Positions 1 to 9,169 of a stretch of DNA of 64,000 bases are shown piece after piece. The DNA is from Pseudomonadota bacterium. Its GTDB lineage: Bacteria; Pseudomonadota; Gammaproteobacteria; Burkholderiales; Burkholderiaceae_B. The stretch covers positions 1-64,000 of the forward strand of contig JAFAEO010000071.1 in assembly GCA_023423975.1 (NCBI GenBank), written 5' to 3'. The notes beneath the pieces were generated by a model. The model did not search any database. It saw only the letters and a list, made by a program, of their open reading frames with translations, and was not told where the DNA came from. The position numbers were made by a program, and so were the translations under genes. Position 1 is the first letter of the stretch; each line of letters opens with the position of its first letter.

Positions 1-799
1 TCACCTCGTACCATAACCACGGCGCCAATGCGCCAAAATAACCAACAATGCGTTTATATCGCCCCAGAAATTGCGTATATTTCTCGGGCAAAACAACATG
101 ACTCCAGTCCCGACGATAATGCTGGCAGTCAACGCCATTGGGTATAAATACTATTTTGTCGGCTCCCTGCGTGGACTCCAATGCCGACTCCTGCTCCAGC
201 GCACGCGAAGAGGCTACGATATAGTCCGCATCGCCACCAAAAGCCTTGTCCTTCATTTGGTTCAAGGCGGCAACATTATCACCCGAAATCGCCGGGTCAA
301 TATGGTCAATGTACTCATACACCACTACGTTGCCTTCCAGCATATGCGGACCATATTGGCTGGCCACCGCAGTACTATAAAACGAACGCAACACCCCTTT
401 CAGACTATTGGACTGCCTTGCATTAACCAGCCAGACATTATCACCAAGGTGACGTACGCCGTTGACATTGTCACTGGTCCAGCAATCAGTCTCGTAAAGC
501 ACCAGATAACCCAAACGCCCCATAGCCTTGGCCATGTGCTGAGGACGCTGGTACAACGGCACATTCCAGTCAATAACAACAGACTGAACAAAAACGCCTT
601 TGTACTGCTCGCGGAAACCTAAAATATTTGATTCAAACTGCACCCAGCTTAAATCGCCCTCGCCATTAAAATTCCTTTCATTACTATGACGTGCCGATTG
701 ACCCAGAATACGACGCTTTAACGGTAACAGCGTCTGCTGCACCCGCCACGGTAACCGACGATACATTCCCCCTAACAGAGGCTTAATTTTATTAATCAT
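1..799 (-). CDS. Glycosyltransferase, GT4-like, 3' end cut off by the window edge
   Basis: An open frame starts at an ATG at 799 and runs off the left edge with 266 codons and no stop. The N-terminal part is basic and short. It is followed by a WNVPLYQRPQHMAKAM segment, the start of the Rossmann-like N-terminal domain in many GT-B glycosyltransferases. Later come FIPNGVDCQHY, the typical NGVD turn before the donor-sugar domain, and VGYFGALAPWLWYEV. The donor-binding domain itself lies outside the window. The gene follows wecB on the same strand with a 28-base gap, so it probably belongs to the same polysaccharide transcription unit. The sugar donor and acceptor cannot be told from sequence. 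Confidence 0.8.
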   Translation of the reverse strand, partial: MINKIKPLLGGMYRRLPWRVQQTLLPLKRRILGQSARHSNERNFNGEGDLSWVQFESNILGFREQYKGVFVQSVVIDWNVPLYQRPQHMAKAMGRLGYLVLYETDCWTSDNVNGVRHLGDNVWLVNARQSNSLKGVLRSFYSTAVASQYGPHMLEGNVVVYEYIDHIDPAISGDNVAALNQMKDKAFGGDADYIVASSRALEQESALESTQGADKIVFIPNGVDCQHYRRDWSHVVLPEKYTQFLGRYKRIVGYFGALAPWLWYEV

Positions 800-827
800 A
801 TTATGCACATTTATGGGTCATTACAAA

Positions 828-1958
828 CTATCGGTTTTTAGAGACAGTGCATAAATGATCAACAATGCGCCTGCAAGCTGCACCATCCCCATAAGGATTA
901 TGTGCATAGCTCATAGCCTGATAAGCTGCTGAATCGTTCAGCAAACTAGCTATTTCGCGACAAATAAGGTCAGGATCTGTACCAACCAACTTCACAGTAC
1001 CTGCTTTTACGGCCTCTGGGCGCTCCGTTGTTTCCCGCATTACCAACACGGGTTTACCAAGCGCAGGGGCCTCTTCCTGAATACCACCTGAATCGGTGAG
1101 AATGATGTATGAGCGGTTCATGAGGTAGACAAAGGGCAAATAATCTTGCGGCGCCAGTAAATGAATATTTGGAACCCCGCTCAACAACCGCGCCACGGGC
1201 TCCTGAACGTTAGGATTAAGGTGAACAGCATAAACGAAATCCGTGTCAGGGAAAGCTTCTGCGCTGGCTCGTATGCTTTGGCAAATACGCTCGAACCCTC
1301 CGCCGAAACTTTCACGTCGGTGTCCGGTAATCAAGACCATACGACGTGTACCATTAAGGAAAGCAAAACGCTGCTCCATTTCCTGAATTAAACGCTCGTC
1401 GGTTTTGAGCTTTTGCACGACTGACAATAAAGCATCAATCACCGTATTTCCCGTTACAATGATGCTCTCTGTGGGCACCCCTTCCTGAAGCAGATTCTCT
1501 TTGGATCGCTCCGTTGGCGCGAAATGCATACATGCCAGCGCGCCAGTCAACCGGCGATTCCCCTCTTCAGGCCAAGGCGAATACAAGTCACCTGTCCGCA
1601 ATCCTGCTTCGACATGGCCAACAGGAATCTGATGATAATAGGCGGCTAACGCACTGGCAAATGTAGTAGCCGTGTCGCCGTGCACCAACAATAGATCTGG
1701 CTTAAATTGTGAAAAAACATTTTTCAAGCCCTGTAAAATGGCGCTGGTAATATCATTCAGATCCTGACCGGGCTTCATAATATTCAAGTCAAAATCAGGT
1801 TGTAGTCCAAACAAACCCAACACCTGATCCAACATCTGCCTATGCTGAGCGGTAACGCATACCCGAGCGTCAAACTCCTCTCGAACAGCCAACTCGTTAA
1901 CCAATGGCGCCATCTTTATTGCTTCTGGCCGAGTCCCAAAAACCGTCAAAACCTTCAT
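828..1958 (-). CDS. wecB: UDP-N-acetylglucosamine 2-epimerase (non-hydrolysing)
   Basis: The 376-residue product interconverts UDP-GlcNAc and UDP-ManNAc in the cytoplasm, supplying ManNAc or ManNAcA units for surface polysaccharide. Diagnostic segments are GTRPEAIK at residues 8-15, HGDT at 93-96, HVEAGLRTGD at 115-124, and a DSGGIQEEAPALGKPVLVMR stretch in the C-terminal UDP-binding domain that continues into RPEAV. The length is normal for the family. No wecC (UDP-ManNAc dehydrogenase) is visible in the window. It is followed closely by a glycosyltransferase, and about 775 bases without a gene separate it from the acyltransferase upstream. The symbol rests on the family; mnaA is an equivalent name. 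Confidence 0.93.
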   Translation of the reverse strand: MKVLTVFGTRPEAIKMAPLVNELAVREEFDARVCVTAQHRQMLDQVLGLFGLQPDFDLNIMKPGQDLNDITSAILQGLKNVFSQFKPDLLLVHGDTATTFASALAAYYHQIPVGHVEAGLRTGDLYSPWPEEGNRRLTGALACMHFAPTERSKENLLQEGVPTESIIVTGNTVIDALLSVVQKLKTDERLIQEMEQRFAFLNGTRRMVLITGHRRESFGGGFERICQSIRASAEAFPDTDFVYAVHLNPNVQEPVARLLSGVPNIHLLAPQDYLPFVYLMNRSYIILTDSGGIQEEAPALGKPVLVMRETTERPEAVKAGTVKLVGTDPDLICREIASLLNDSAAYQAMSYAHNPYGDGAACRRIVDHLCTVSKNR

Positions 1959-2733
1959 ATTATAAATCCTTTGACTCAGTCAAATAAAAGCGAACGGGTA
2001 TGATCATGATTACCCTGATACGTCCTGCTCACAAATCCGTTGCACTGAGCATTTCATTTTTGCGCTTGTTAACCGCGAAATATTTTGCTCGCCCAAGTGA
2101 AGCGGAGCCAATCTAAATCAACACCCCGTAAATCATTACTTACGCCCCACTCTCAATCGGCAATATTATATGCTTTGGTGTGTTCAGTGTTCCCCCATAA
2201 AAACCGATTGTAATCGATCGATCTAATTTTATTCCCCTCCTGCGATAAAGGAATGAGCAATCGTACACACCGCTTGGCCACGAGTAAGTGTATGCAACAA
2301 ATAGCAAGTAACCTACTGTAAATTTAGACAGCGATAAGGCCACACAGGGCAAAAGGAAAAGTGCGTAAAATGCCCCTCAAGGTCGAAAAGCGCCACCAGA
2401 CCATAGACAGGGGCGGCGGGTTGGTCCTGTTTCTAGCCACCGCGCGCAACGCAAGGAGAGTCGCAACTTTTCAATCGCCCAAGCAGCCAATCACACAAAG
2501 CTTAATTGCCTGTCCAACCGCCAGGGTTTCCTTATAGCAATCAGGTTAAATGACCCACTTATGTCGGCAATTAATCCGCTTAATCTCGAGATTATATGGT
2601 GGCGGTGATCCACCAAGCGGCCTAGCTCGTACGGCAACAGGTTTAGCGCTAGAGGAGTGGCTCCACACGGGCTATTCGAAAGAAACCCCGAAAGATAAAT
2701 ATCAAGTTCACCTTATGTGTTTTGTTTGCATAA
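1959..2733. other. Gene-free spacer of about 775 bp in the polysaccharide locus
   Basis: Neither strand carries a frame that resembles a known protein; the open frames present (up to 70 codons) look random. The spacer separates the end of the acyltransferase gene from the wecB start, so wecB probably has its own promoter here. I see no insertion-sequence ends and no JUMPstart/ops-like element. It may be decayed coding DNA left by exchange of the antigen locus, but no parent gene was recognised. Confidence 0.5.
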
Positions 2734-4719
2734 TCACTTTTCGAAAATAGCCTTAAGCCTGGGCCACAAGCCCTGTATGACGAATGCCGACCCCTGTTTG
2801 GATAAATGGGTTCCATCTGAATACAGAAACTGTTTGCGCTCAATCATGGTCACGCAGCGTCCCTCCTTGCACAATACCGAATAGGGATTGATGAATTGGA
2901 CGTTTTTATGGCTTTGCGCATATTTTTCCAGACTGCGGTTCAGCGCATACGCATTGCCCTTTTCTTCATTCAGTTCCAGATACTTGGCACACACCAGCGG
3001 CAGGTAGCCCGGCCGATCCACGCATGAGGCCAGCCCTACCTGGGAGCCCGCTCCAGGCGGAGTACCGATAATGACAAGTGTATTGGCCAGGCCGATCTGC
3101 TCATGAATGGCATCGAAGTTTTTTTCCAGAAAGCGGATATAGGCCTCTGTATTGGGGAAATCCACGCGCTTGCCGTCGGGCGTGCCCATGGTTTTCTGAT
3201 AATTCTGATAGCTGACTGCGTACAGCAGCGGCACCTTGGACAACTTTGCCTCTTTCAGGGCATAGTCCAGCCGTTCCACACAATCCTTGCGCGGCACGCC
3301 ATCGAGCAGGCGGGTGTAGCCAGGCCCAAAAAAGCAGCCATCTTCGAATGAGGTATCCACCCACTTCTTATTGGCCGCCAGGATCTGGTTCAAGCCGAAG
3401 GCGTACTGCCTGGCATAGCTGTCACCCAATAGGACGGCTGATTTGCGTCGACCATTGGCGTCCCCCAGTACTTGGCTGCCCATGGCAAACCCTTCTCCTC
3501 CGTATTGCTCTTCATGGAACCGGGGGGAATTGGCCATATGCTCGGCAAAATAGTCATTCATCCGAAAACTCATGCCATTACTGGTCATGATCATCAGGGC
3601 CGGCACGAGGATCAGCGCCAGTGCAAAAACGCGTTGAATAGTTTGTTTGAAATACCAACTGTACAGATCAATACGGCGATACCGGTTTTCCACCAGTACA
3701 TACATCAAATAACCCAGAATGAACGGCGCAATCACCAGCGCCCATCTCTCGGACAACAGCAGCGGCCGGTAAATATAATATTTGTAGAAAACAATCAGCG
3801 GCCAGTGGATCAAGTACATGGAGTAGGAGATCAGCCCCACCGTGACCATAGCGCGATTTCTGAAGATATTGCCCAAATATTTTGCCGGGCTGGCATAGAT
3901 GCACAGCGCTGCGCCAATGGCCGGCACTAATGCATGCAGTCCCGGGAAAGTCGTGGTTTTATCAAAAACAAAGATGCTGTACAGTAGCAGTGCAATGCCC
4001 AGCGCCATGATGATTTCGTACAGGATCACGCCTGGCGTATGCCGCTTGCGATAATCCACCGCAAACACCATCAGGCCGCCGATGGCAAACTCAAATACCC
4101 GAAAGGGGGTCAGATAATAATTGGCCGATGTGTCTACCGACAAATACCATTGCGACAGCGCCAATGACACCGCCCCCAGCGCCAATAGCACCCATGGCAA
4201 CAAGGCAGGCTTGAACCGATAGACAAGAAAGATAACAAACGGCCAGATCAGGTAAAACTGCTGCTCCACACCCAGTGACCAGGTGTGCAGCAGCGGATTG
4301 GTTTCTGATGAGGTATCGAAGTACCCAGACACCAGCCAAAATCGGAAATTGGAGACCGAAAACAGAGCGAATACGCTGGAATCAGCAAGCGCAACGTAGT
4401 CATCTGGCGAAAACAGCAGGAACCCGGCAATCAGGCACAAAACCAGCGTCAGCAGCAGAGCTGGATACAGGCGGGCAACACGCCGGGCCATAAAGCGCAA
4501 AAACGAAAATTTGCCTTCAATGCAACTGTTGAGCAAAATCCCGGTGATCAGATAACCAGAAATGACAAAGAAGACATCAACCCCGACATAACCGCCACTG
4601 AACTCCTGAAAGCCAGCATGAAAAAAAAGGACGGCGATCACCGCAAGAGCACGAAGACCATCAACACCAGGTTCGTAGGATGCGGACTGCGTTTTGGAGG
4701 TCGTTGAAAACAGGGACAT
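2734..4719 (-). CDS. Acyltransferase-3 family O-acyltransferase with C-terminal SGNH domain (OafA-like)
   Basis: The 661-residue integral membrane protein probably transfers acetyl groups to sugars of O-antigen or exopolysaccharide. The first ~380 residues are the multi-span acyltransferase-3 domain: GLRALAV at 21-27, FFHAG with its conserved His near 34, and GGYVGVDVFFVISGYLITG at 42-60. After the last membrane helix comes a periplasmic SGNH-type domain with LLGDSYARQ (nucleophile Ser) around residue 430 and DGTHLS near the C-terminus, which supplies the Asp/His pair. This two-domain layout matches OafA/OatA-type O-acetyltransferases. It stands alone, with gene-free DNA on both sides. Confidence 0.9.
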   Translation of the reverse strand: MSLFSTTSKTQSASYEPGVDGLRALAVIAVLFFHAGFQEFSGGYVGVDVFFVISGYLITGILLNSCIEGKFSFLRFMARRVARLYPALLLTLVLCLIAGFLLFSPDDYVALADSSVFALFSVSNFRFWLVSGYFDTSSETNPLLHTWSLGVEQQFYLIWPFVIFLVYRFKPALLPWVLLALGAVSLALSQWYLSVDTSANYYLTPFRVFEFAIGGLMVFAVDYRKRHTPGVILYEIIMALGIALLLYSIFVFDKTTTFPGLHALVPAIGAALCIYASPAKYLGNIFRNRAMVTVGLISYSMYLIHWPLIVFYKYYIYRPLLLSERWALVIAPFILGYLMYVLVENRYRRIDLYSWYFKQTIQRVFALALILVPALMIMTSNGMSFRMNDYFAEHMANSPRFHEEQYGGEGFAMGSQVLGDANGRRKSAVLLGDSYARQYAFGLNQILAANKKWVDTSFEDGCFFGPGYTRLLDGVPRKDCVERLDYALKEAKLSKVPLLYAVSYQNYQKTMGTPDGKRVDFPNTEAYIRFLEKNFDAIHEQIGLANTLVIIGTPPGAGSQVGLASCVDRPGYLPLVCAKYLELNEEKGNAYALNRSLEKYAQSHKNVQFINPYSVLCKEGRCVTMIERKQFLYSDGTHLSKQGSAFVIQGLWPRLKAIFEK

Positions 4720-5014
4720 CAGGGCCTTTCTTTATTGAATAACGGGGACTATGTTAATACAAAACAATCGATTCCATGCCGCCGCCACCATGGACCAAGA
4801 TGTAAATATTTAATAAATTCTCCGCATTTGGTTTGTCTACACTTTGGTATCGCTTCATTTGTACTGAAACAAGCTTTCGGTCTGAGCTTTGACTTTCGAC
4901 AATCCCGGGCATCATCGCTTAAACCAGACAGTAAATACTTGATGAAACCACCGATCCAAACATCACAGCAACAACTATTTAGTGTCTGCCAAAATCGGTA
5001 TTGATTATTTATGA

Positions 5015-5428
5015 CTATTGCTTACGCCGATATAAAATGAACCGTAGTTGCAGGAAATTGACGCCCATACCAGCGAAACTGCCAATCATCACTCCATAAA
5101 TTGGTTCAGCATACACGCGGGGAAACAAACTTATCGATATGGCATAGGCCGCATAATTGACTACTCCCCCTGCTGTCATCATACTGGCATAGCGCAGAAA
5201 CTCGGAAAAAAGCCCGTCAGCTCGAGTATTATCGCGAAAGGTCGTGTTTCGATTCAACAGCCAGGTCACAAAAACAGCACAAAGAAATGAAACTGCACGA
5301 GCCCAATAACTTCCCAACAGTGCTTTCAGAAGATACAAGATGATTGTATCTACCAGAAAGCCAGCCGTACCGGCAAATCCGAACAATGCCAGATCCCTAC
5401 ATAACCGCCTGGAGATAAATTTAAACAT
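5015..5428 (-). CDS. GtrA family membrane protein (putative lipid-linked sugar flippase)
   Basis: This small protein of 137 residues has four predicted membrane helices. The pattern FGFAGTAGFLVDTIILYLL followed by a WLLNRNTTF segment is typical of the GtrA/DPMS family, which translocates undecaprenyl-phosphate-linked glucose or related sugars so that periplasmic glycosyltransferases can decorate polysaccharide. It lies on the same strand as a GT2 glycosyltransferase 219 bases upstream, which could be the partner enzyme, although that protein lacks the C-terminal membrane helices of classical GtrB. Local base composition is A+T-rich. Confidence 0.85.
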   Translation of the reverse strand: MFKFISRRLCRDLALFGFAGTAGFLVDTIILYLLKALLGSYWARAVSFLCAVFVTWLLNRNTTFRDNTRADGLFSEFLRYASMMTAGGVVNYAAYAISISLFPRVYAEPIYGVMIGSFAGMGVNFLQLRFILYRRKQ

Positions 5429-5647
5429 AGAATTCGGTGTGTGAGTAGGACACGTTTATTGTCGAGTTTATATCTTCCCGAAAAATATCATATTTATAAA
5501 TCAACTGGAGACCCGGGTTCCTGAGAGATCCTGTTCTTTGAATTTATTTTGTCTACAAAGAATGCGTTCAAAATTCGACATGTTTGCAGAATAACCGGCA
5601 AGACAAAATGCTTCCGTTTCAGTGAACATGGTGCCATGCCGTATCGC

Positions 5648-6403
5648 TCAGATACGTTTTCTGACGGCTTGTATCGCATATCGAAATAAGTGATAGGCAC
5701 TTTGGAACACACCGATTTTCAACACTTTTCGATAAATGTGCCATTGCCAAAGTAGCGCTTTGAACTTGTTCGCGGACAGTGAACTATCATGCACGTTATA
5801 CCGAACCCAAGGCTGGGATATTGGCAAAACGCATCTTGCAACAATGCTTTTTCTGCGAAAAATATCCAGCCAAAATATATAGTCTTCATGGCCAGTATTG
5901 ACAAAGCTTATATCACCAATCAAATCTCGCCGTAACATGACTGTAGACAAACCGATACAATTTCCGTTCAGCAGTCGTGCATAATCGGCATACTCAGGGG
6001 GAACGACCGTATTAAGGTAAACACCATTCTTATACCGGTCGTACGCGGTATAAGAGAGAGAAACAAATAACGAACTCATGAACTGATGCTGTACCGCCAG
6101 CTTGTCCTTTACCCAAGTGTCGTCACTGTCGATGAAGGCGATATATTCGCCTTTTGCGTACCGCAGGCCTGTATTTCGAGTGTGAGCTACACCTGAATTC
6201 TGTTTATTACTAACAACAACGATTCGCTCATCTTTTTGCTTATAAGATTCAATAATCAATTGAGTCTGATCGGTGGAACCGTCATCGACCACGATCAGCT
6301 CCCAGTTCAGGTAACTCTGTCCCAATACTGATTCGATCGTTGCTGCTATAAAATTCTGAGCATTGTAAGCCGGTAAAATGATGCTTATCAGCGGATTATG
6401 CAT
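5648..6403 (-). CDS. Glycosyltransferase family 2
   Basis: The 251-residue GT-A fold enzyme has ISIILPAYNAQNFIAATIES at the N-terminus, DDGSTD at residues 40-45 for nucleotide binding and FIDSDD near 91-95 as the metal-binding DXD-type motif. No membrane helix is visible, so it probably acts on the cytoplasmic face on a lipid-linked acceptor. Its start overlaps the end of the upstream GT4 gene by 8 bases, which implies translational coupling. Sugar specificity cannot be assigned. It lies in the A+T-rich part of the locus. Confidence 0.88.
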   Translation of the reverse strand: MHNPLISIILPAYNAQNFIAATIESVLGQSYLNWELIVVDDGSTDQTQLIIESYKQKDERIVVVSNKQNSGVAHTRNTGLRYAKGEYIAFIDSDDTWVKDKLAVQHQFMSSLFVSLSYTAYDRYKNGVYLNTVVPPEYADYARLLNGNCIGLSTVMLRRDLIGDISFVNTGHEDYIFWLDIFRRKSIVARCVLPISQPWVRYNVHDSSLSANKFKALLWQWHIYRKVLKIGVFQSAYHLFRYAIQAVRKRI

Positions 6404-7526
6404 GTCGTCGTCCGTTCATCAGTGTCGCCACGGCATTTAAATACACGCCTTTGTAGTTGATGTCGTAATAATTCGCATAATTAGTCTGCCATACCTGAGC
6501 TGCCATTTTGGCTTTTATGTCTACGTCAGCTTCTTGCAAAGTACCCAACCAGCGTTTTAATGCACCAACTCCCTCGGACACTGCCCATCCTGTATTAAGA
6601 CTAGTAACCTTCTCTCCGGGCGGGGTTCCTTCTGTTGTAACCAACGGCACCCCCAACATCAGATGTTCATAATATTTGTTAGGGGCTGCGTATAAATGAT
6701 TCGGCACAGATCGGTAATATAAGCCTGCGATGATATCCATCTTTTCCATTACTGCCAGTCCTTCCTTAGGCGAACGTGGCCCATAGAAATGAATATTTGC
6801 ACTCAGTCCCGCTTTAGTTGCAATAAACGCTTCCAGAGGACCATATCCAGCAATGTGCAATCCGATTTCCGGACATTGAAGAGCGAGCTCAAGCAAATCT
6901 TCCAAACCCCTATGTACTGGTTCGAGGACACCAAAATAGCCTATGTTCCACCGGTTTCCCGATGGCGTATGACGAAGCGTTTTTTCAACTGCAACAATAG
7001 GCACATTCTCAAGCACAATCACATTTTTTGCATCAACGCTTAGCCCGTGTTGTTTATACCTGGAACTATCAGCAAGAATAGACAAATCTGCTCGCTTAAT
7101 ACAATAATTCTCAAGTTTGTCGATAGCCGTCGCCAATATGCCAGGCATCTTGCGCAGAGAAGTGTATTTGTCATAGATATCAAAAATCAGCGGGCGCCTG
7201 AACAGTCGGCTGAAAACAAAGCATGGAATGACACTGTCAAAATCGATAACATGTATGCACCCCACATTTTTCCGCATATGAAACAGCCTTTGGAACAGAT
7301 AAATGTTCCAAAGAAGCAAGTTGAGAATGTTTTTCAGTCCGTTTCCTAAAGGCGCTTGTCGCTTGAAGTAGGAAAAGCGCGTACCTTGTTCAGGCGAAGT
7401 ATCAGCTCTTGCCCACCCTACAAAATGATAGGAGATACCTGCCTGATCGAGCACCGACATATATTTTTTTAGTTTCCCGTCAAAATCGGGAATAAAAGAC
7501 CTGACAAATACAAGGGCTGGTTTCAT
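6396..7526 (-). CDS. Glycosyltransferase, GT4-like
   Basis: The 376-residue protein fits a GT-B glycosyltransferase. The N-terminal domain has VFVRSFIPDFDGKLKKYM and an IFDIYDKYTSLRKMPG segment; the C-terminal part has IGYFGVLEPVHRGLEDLLEL, then HIAGYGPLEAF and APNKYYEHLMLGVPLVTT, the donor-sugar-binding region with its conserved acidic residue. It is the second gene of the minus-strand cluster below the initiating sugar transferase and overlaps the next gene by 8 bases. It probably adds one residue to the lipid-linked repeat unit; which one is unknown. Confidence 0.85.
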   Translation of the reverse strand: MKPALVFVRSFIPDFDGKLKKYMSVLDQAGISYHFVGWARADTSPEQGTRFSYFKRQAPLGNGLKNILNLLLWNIYLFQRLFHMRKNVGCIHVIDFDSVIPCFVFSRLFRRPLIFDIYDKYTSLRKMPGILATAIDKLENYCIKRADLSILADSSRYKQHGLSVDAKNVIVLENVPIVAVEKTLRHTPSGNRWNIGYFGVLEPVHRGLEDLLELALQCPEIGLHIAGYGPLEAFIATKAGLSANIHFYGPRSPKEGLAVMEKMDIIAGLYYRSVPNHLYAAPNKYYEHLMLGVPLVTTEGTPPGEKVTSLNTGWAVSEGVGALKRWLGTLQEADVDIKAKMAAQVWQTNYANYYDINYKGVYLNAVATLMNGRRHA

Positions 7527-7638
7527 GATTAAAGCCGATCAAATTTGTAAACATATCAATCACACGTGACTATCGCACAGGGTAGCGTCCCGCTCTCTCT
7601 TGTGATCATCATTTGTGCTGGATAAAGAATGTGCGTAA

Positions 7639-8913
7639 TTAGCGGGCCCCGGCCCCGGTGAGAACGGTTTTAACAGTAAGAAAAACTATATATATATCCA
7701 GGGCAATAGAGGCATTCTTGATGTAATAAAAATCATGTTCTATCTTGATCTGTGTTTCATCAACGTCTGCCGCGTAACCGGACCGCACTTGTGCCCAGCC
7801 GGTGATACCGGGCTTGAGCACATGCCGATAGCTATAGAACGGAATTAGTTCGTCAAACTGCTCGACAAAACTGGGCTGTTCGGGACGCGGACCGATCAGA
7901 CTCATTTCACCACGGATCACGTTGATGTACTGCGGCAATTCGTCAATGCGCAGCATCCTGATAATACGACCGACTCGGGTAATACGACCATCATCTTCCT
8001 GCGCAAAGGCCTCGGTCTCGTCTCCGGTGCACGCCATGCTGCGAAACTTGTATACGGTAAAGGGCCGGTTGCCGCGACCAATGCGAGTTTGGGTATACAG
8101 GATGGGTCCGGGGCTGTCCAGCCTGATACACACGGCTGTGACGGCGCACACGATAAGCACCAGAGGCAGCGTGAGCAGAACAATAACTATATCAAACAGA
8201 AACTTCGTACGTTCGTAATTACGGCTGGGCAACAGCGAGCCAATATCGTTTTCAGACATTTTCCGGATCGATACCCGGCCCGTGAGCGATTCCAGCAAAT
8301 GCTTGGCGTTGTAGACGGCGATGCCCTTGAGCACACAACGCGTTAGAAAGCGCTCCCAGGTGCCGTCAATGGCATCGAAATCGGCAACTACGCCGTCATA
8401 ACGGACTTCCATGAGATCTGGCGCCTTTAGAATACGCGTGTCGATAAACGGAATCTTGGTCAGCTCAGCGGCACGCCCCATGTCGATCACCGCGAGCTTG
8501 ACCTTTTTTAGATGCTGCAATGCCATAAACTCGATATGCAACCAGAACAAGGCCACCATACCGCTGGCAAACAGCAAATATCGTGATACCTCCAGGCGAA
8601 ACACCAATACGATCAGAGACAGAATCAGATAGATCGCCAGAACCTGAGGTGCGACCAGGGCGGCATTTCGTCCCCCCGGGTAACGGGTCAGCAAGCGAAA
8701 CACCGCCACGTTGGACAGGAGCAACGCGACCGTTGTGACCAGTGCTGCCGTGATCTGGCCATTATCGGGCGACCAGACTGCCCGCGGCCCCCACATCAGC
8801 ACATAAGGTAACGCAACGCTCAAACTCCAGCCGACCACAATCGAAAACACCCTGGAGAACAGGAGTTGCTCGAAAAAACGGTCAAACCGGCGGGCAGGAA
8901 TTAGTTCATTCAC
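7639..8913 (-). CDS. Polyprenyl-phosphate sugar-1-phosphate transferase (initiating enzyme, WcaJ/WbaP type)
   Basis: The 424-residue protein starts repeat-unit synthesis by moving a hexose-1-phosphate from a UDP-sugar to undecaprenyl phosphate at the inner membrane. The N-terminal ~120 residues form several membrane helices, followed by a soluble CoA-binding-like region. The last ~200 residues are the bacterial sugar transferase domain: TKFLFDIVIVLLTLPLVLIV membrane segment, TRIGRGNRPFTVYKFRSM, LRIDELPQYINVIRGEMSLI, GPRP and KPGITGWAQV. It is the first gene of the minus-strand cluster and is divergent from pgi, so the promoters of both lie between 8914 and 9169. Whether it prefers glucose or galactose is not decidable here. 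Confidence 0.92.
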   Translation of the reverse strand: MNELIPARRFDRFFEQLLFSRVFSIVVGWSLSVALPYVLMWGPRAVWSPDNGQITAALVTTVALLLSNVAVFRLLTRYPGGRNAALVAPQVLAIYLILSLIVLVFRLEVSRYLLFASGMVALFWLHIEFMALQHLKKVKLAVIDMGRAAELTKIPFIDTRILKAPDLMEVRYDGVVADFDAIDGTWERFLTRCVLKGIAVYNAKHLLESLTGRVSIRKMSENDIGSLLPSRNYERTKFLFDIVIVLLTLPLVLIVCAVTAVCIRLDSPGPILYTQTRIGRGNRPFTVYKFRSMACTGDETEAFAQEDDGRITRVGRIIRMLRIDELPQYINVIRGEMSLIGPRPEQPSFVEQFDELIPFYSYRHVLKPGITGWAQVRSGYAADVDETQIKIEHDFYYIKNASIALDIYIVFLTVKTVLTGAGAR

Positions 8914-9169
8914 GTTTCAATACTGATCCATGTAATATACGACATGCATTACACTACGGATCGGAAAATAAAGCAGCTAGTTTACCGCTTAAAAGTCACA
9001 GTTCGCCTGCGAGCAATCAAAGTATTGAAAAGGCGCCATATTGCCGGCAACACCTTATTTCAAGGCGTTTCCGCCAAGAAAGAAGAATCATTCGCATTTA
9101 TTCATTACGGTATACTTGGCGCTATCGCCCGATAAGCTTTAACCCTGAACTGTTTTTGGCAGGAACAAC

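Noticed and set aside
2100..2700. Possible insertion-sequence ends or transposase remnant in the wecB-acyltransferase spacer
   Set aside because: No inverted terminal repeats, target duplication or transposase-like frame could be identified.
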